64,000 nt of DNA from Metridium senile. Its lineage: Eukaryota > Cnidaria > Anthozoa > Actiniaria > Metridiidae. Shown here one piece after another: positions 60,714-64,000 of this stretch (positions are counted from its first letter, which is position 1; each line of letters begins with the position of its first letter). The notes under the pieces are model-generated. The model did no database searches, was not told the origin of the DNA, and was given only the letters and a program-made list of their open reading frames with translations. The position numbers were made by a program, and so were the translations under genes. The DNA lies in contig OX459104.1 of NCBI GenBank assembly GCA_949775045.1, forward strand, positions 7,481,427 to 7,545,426. Direction: 5' to 3'.

Positions 60714-60944
60714 ATTAGATATTTGAGGGGGGAGGGGGGGGGGGGGCAAATACCGCAAAAAAGATTCGAGCACAGCCTTAGAGAAAAAACAAATCGTGCA
60801 CAGCAACAATGACAAAAAAACATTCGTGCATGTTTAAAAAAAAAAAAAATTCCTGCACATACGTAGAATGGGGAAAAAATATCCTGCAAAAAAATTGCCC
60901 AGGACCCACTCCCCCCCCCCCCCCCCCCCCCTCAAAAATCTAAT
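60714..60944. mobile_element. 231-bp hairpin element with G- and C-homopolymer arms
   Basis: Inverted ends ATTAGATATTTGAGGGGGG and CCCCCTCAAAAATCTAAT carry a G13 run (60,734-60,746) and a C21 run (60,911-60,931). The interior repeats AAAAAA-TCGTGCA-like pieces. It lies between the two convergent genes. The pair of runs could form quadruplex or hairpin structure. Confidence 0.65.
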
Positions 60945-61029
60945 GATACGTCACTCACTCTGATTCCTCTCTTTATCATAGATCGATAACATAATTTTTT
61001 GGTTATCATTACGCAGTATTTGGTTGTTT

Positions 61030-62188
61030 TTATATCAGATAGCCACACTTCCTGAAGTAGCCTGCTGAGTTTTCTGGTGTAATATTGCAAATTGCTTCGC
61101 CAATTGCCACTTCAGTTTCATTTGTTGCTAACAACTGGTGTCGTTGAAGGAACTGTTTGATCTGGTTGAAACAATACTCGCACGTATTGAAGTGTGGAGA
61201 GTACGGTGGCTGGTAAATCAAATCAATTCCGCAAGCAGTGAGCATATTTCGCAGCAACGGTTCAATGTGGCGGGCGTGATGAAAGCCACAATTGTCCATT
61301 ACTACAGCATCGCCACGCTCTAAAGCAGCACTACCATCGGCCCGTTGTACCTGTAAAGCATCGTCAAAAAAATTAAGAAGTTCCAATCCATTTGACGCAC
61401 CTGGAAGAATATTGAAAGTGTCAACACCCACAACAGAATGGAGTAAATTTATGGTGAATGTGGCGTTAGACGCGTACCGCTGTACTTCAATTGCTCGCTC
61501 ACCAACCCTAGCGGTGCCGTATTTGCGATTGCATGTCGTCTTTATCACGCTCGATTCATCAAAAAAATGAAGCTTGCTTGCTGAGTATGTAGATATCGTC
61601 TGTAAATATTCATTTTGACGATCTATAGCGCCTGGCTTTTCTGCTTCAAGTTGACGAACCGTCAGTTTTTTCTTGCTGAAGAGCAGATCATTTCTGAGAC
61701 GTTTGTTGATTTGCGATTTTCCCGGCAAGTCATTTGGGTGCACAACTCCATCCAACAGTAGCCTTTGCTGGATCTCGGAAGCGTAAACACTTGGTTTTAT
61801 ATGCTTTTGAACCTCGATGTATTCGAGAACAGTTGTGTCAATTTTAGGTTCAACGAAACTAGTCCTAGGTATAGGATTTGACGAATTGGTTTGCTCGTAG
61901 CTTTGAACAACATTTTTTACAAATGTATGACTTGTTCGGACTTCTCTTGCAATAGCGCGCTGTCCTAGGCCTTGGTGGTTTAAATCTAATATTCTCTCAC
62001 GGACAAGAGTAGGCATTAATCTTCCATTGTCGTAAATGCCTCCGTTCGTGTTCAAACGCAATTGAATATTTGCTGCAGAAAGCGAAATAATATTGTTTAA
62101 TTGAAAACGAAATAACATTTCAGCAAACCGTGATTGTTTCAGGAAGATTTATTTTGAGATTGCACTTACGTATTCCTTGAAAATTCAT
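61030..62188 (-). CDS. IS630/Tc1/mariner-type transposase, DD38E
   Basis: The main frame (ATG at 62,118, 362 aa) has a paired/HTH N terminus (RERILDLNHQGLGQRAIAREV) and a DDE core: D187 in HFFDES, D275 in VVMDNCGFHHA, E314 in PPYSPHFNTCEYCF, giving 38 residues between the last two acids. A better 5' end is a 19-nt exon at 62,170-62,188 (start ATG, reading MNFQGI) with GTAAGT donor, joined in phase to an acceptor TTTCTGCAG so that exon 2 starts at 62,072. The domain order is that of IS630/Tc1/mariner transposases. DD38E is rarer than DD34E/D; one named DD38E family (Intruder) is known to me, but relationship is untested. Stop at 61,030-61,032. Confidence 0.88.
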
Positions 62189-62339
62189 GTTCTTTTGTCA
62201 GTCAAGACTAGGTAATCTTGTTTACATCAGTTTTTAGTTTCGCGCGCTAAATCAAATTAACTCCGCCTCTCAATCAAAAAAGTGTCAGAAAACTGTCAAA
62301 ATTGTTAGTCTGGTGGCAACGGTAAGGCGCGTCGCGCTG

Positions 62340-63018
62340 TAATATTCTTCCACGGAGGTATCTAGAAAAATACGTTTTCTTGATCTTTTGGAATCATTAG
62401 ATATCAGTCTTTTGCTTTTCTTTAGTATAATTTCTTCGTTTTTGTGTCCTTTAAGTTTATGTTCTTCTTCGGTCAAAACTCTCTTTATTTTCCTCGAAAT
62501 TCATCTTTCTCCGTTGATATTTTGTATTAATGAAAGCCCTGTTTTCCTCCGAAACGTTCGTTCTCGAAACCCTTTTCCTTTGGCCTTCATTTTCTCTGTT
62601 TTTCTTCTGACAAGTTTCGTCTACAATCTCGCTTTCTTTCTCTTTCAAGCCTGCGCTGTTCTTCATTGAAACTCCTTCGCCGTTATCTTTCTCTTTCTTG
62701 TCTTCTTGTCTTTTCCTCTTCTGTTAACTGTCTTTTTCCCTTATTAATTTCGTTTTCTTTTTCTTTTGGCATTTTTTTAAATTGAAGAAAGCTTAAGTAA
62801 AAGCGATAAAAAAAGTTGATAAAACGTCGAGAAAAGCGAGAAAAAATGTTTTTTCAGGGAAGGATATTTTGACGCGCGCGCCCTCTTCAATTCCCGCCAT
62901 AAATAAGTAGCCAATCAGAATCGCGATGTACACGGACGGACGGACGGACAGAATAGGGATTCCTGTGTCGGTCGACGAAAAATCAACTAGATGGGTTACC
63001 ATTTTTTCTTAAGTATGG
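62340..63018. other. CT-rich stretch without a confident gene
   Basis: Pyrimidine-rich on the plus strand (TTCTTTTTC motifs). A small GGACGGAC run is at 62,934 and a GGGATTCCTGTG motif at 62,957. No gene supported. Confidence 0.45.
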
Positions 63019-63060
63019 TGCTCCGCTCGCGCGGGCCTTGGGCCCGCGCGGGAGCTCCGC
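63019..63060. repeat. GC-rich perfect-stem hairpin
   Basis: GCTCCGC-TCGCGCGGGCC pairs with GGCCCGCGCGGGAGC around a 3-4-base loop. It ends where the duplicated segment begins. Confidence 0.8.
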
Positions 63061-64000
63061 TAATATACAAATTAGGTAATACCTAATAGCGGAGCTCCCA
63101 GTTTAATTTTTTCTTACAACATCAATATGTGCATGTAAATACCACTTATTAGATATTTTTACTATACAAATATGTGCTTTATAATTGCAAACAAAAACAG
63201 TTACTTCCTGTCATTAAATATTATCAAATAACTCTAATAGACTATGAAAAAATCGAATACATCATTGCAAAAAATAACAACAAGCTATACACTCATTTGA
63301 AAAAATATGAGAGAAAATCCGAAGCTTAATTCATAATTTAGTCAATTTAATTTAATAACGAATTAGCCAAAAAACGTTATATTTAATTTATGTACTTTTT
63401 CAGTCTTTTGTAATTGTGTACGTTTATGTAAGTGTAAAAAACTATAAAAAAATCAATAAAATATATAAAAAAAACTGTTAACTGTTAATTGTTTATTGTA
63501 ATTTCTATAGCATCTTTAATCGAAAAATATAACTTTTCGAAGATTCAGCGCGCGGAAAAAGAATCAAAACAAAGCCCTGGAAAAGCCAGTAAAATGTAAG
63601 ATATTTCTCGTTTTTTTTTTTATTGACATAATGTCAAAAACCTCATTGGCTATCGATGTAGATGACGCCATCATGTAACGCAACGCACAAAAGGAAAGTT
63701 TGTCATTTACACAAGGGGCGGAGATTTCTCATTGAAAAAAGTCCCATAAAAGCATGTTAATGGACAATTCATGAATGGAAATTGATTTAATGTAAGTAAA
63801 AAATTGAAATAAATCTCACTGCCTTTTCTTAGGTTGGTTATCGTTTTCATTCTATGCACTTTTTCATCTTTTTCTCAAATGTTCAACTGTCTCTTCAGTC
63901 AACAGTTTTGTTCAGACAAAAAAGTGTTTAGAAATGTTTTTGATGGAAAATACCATTCCCAAACGATAGTGTGAATAGCCTTATTATTATCCCTTTTATT
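63061..64000 (+). repeat. Duplicated segment flanking the PB1 element, right copy
   Basis: Matches 56,559-57,900 but lacks about 385 bp. It includes the last part of the LINE fragment (63,150-63,310) and reaches the window end, so its right border is not seen. Confidence 0.9.

Larger units (their letters stand above)
58849..62339. mobile_element. TA-flanked two-gene DNA transposon (PB1/zinc-knuckle plus DD38E transposase)
   Basis: The inverted ends are 79 bp with about 6 mismatches and begin CAGCGCGACGCGCCTTACCG (58,849-58,927 and 62,261-62,339). TA stands on both outer sides (58,847-58,848 and 62,340-62,341), the Tc1/mariner target. Inside are two convergent genes: a PB1/CCHC protein from the left and an IS630/Tc1/mariner-type transposase from the right. 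A G/C-rich hairpin element lies between them. Both genes lack breaks, so the element may be active. Confidence 0.9.

Overview
The window is eukaryotic, AT-rich, intron-bearing and heavily loaded with mobile DNA. The gene families point to an aquatic invertebrate, most likely a cnidarian: an ankyrin-kinase-RNase gene of the RNase L/IRE1 type, an OTU-protease relic, and multi-copy transposon proteins of a kind I recall from coral, anemone and Hydra genomes. The assignment rests on family resemblance from memory; no search was run. I saw no bacterial operons, tRNAs or rRNAs.

The backbone is a local duplication of a two-gene block: an RNase L-like gene (ankyrin repeats, kinase, KEN RNase) followed by an intronless 205-aa two-pass membrane protein gene. 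Copy A (1-20,335) has a dead RNase L-like gene, split by a LINE at 154-2585, and an intact membrane-protein gene at 16,145-16,762. Copy B (30,004-36,010) is a nearly complete RNase L-like gene with twenty exact 99-bp ankyrin units. It keeps its kinase and RNase motifs but has one 1-nt frameshift at the kinase/KEN border. Copy C (about 37,800-42,305) keeps only the last intron and terminal exon, followed by the second intact membrane-protein gene (41,205-41,822).

Comparing the copies gives several empty sites, so insertions can be delimited to the base. A 9,439-bp element (5942-15,380) lies between two TTAA copies, has 994-bp terminal inverted repeats, and carries a six-exon gene for a zinc-finger/RNase-H-like candidate transposase; its introns contain two nested elements. 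A 3.2-kb element with CGCCTTAAAACGC subterminal repeats occupies 16,776-20,008. A full-length Tx1/L1-like LINE (50,875-56,297) has an empty site near 49,575-49,610.

The middle (20.3-29.8 kb and 42.3-50.8 kb) is mostly microsatellite arrays, hairpins and dispersed repeats, with an OTU-protease pseudogene (28.0-28.5 kb) and minus-strand exons of a YOD1/OTU1-like deubiquitinase (43.9-47.7 kb). At the right end a TA-flanked 3.5-kb element (58,849-62,339) carries two convergent genes: a PB1 plus zinc-knuckle protein and a DD38E IS630/Tc1/mariner-type transposase. It sits between two copies of a 1-1.4-kb duplicated segment.

The strongest candidates for something undescribed are the TTAA element with its multi-exon gene and the PB1/zinc-knuckle plus DD38E element. 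The hyper-repeated ankyrin-kinase-RNase gene is the most interesting host gene. Several frameshifts fall in homopolymer runs, so some apparent breaks may be assembly errors.
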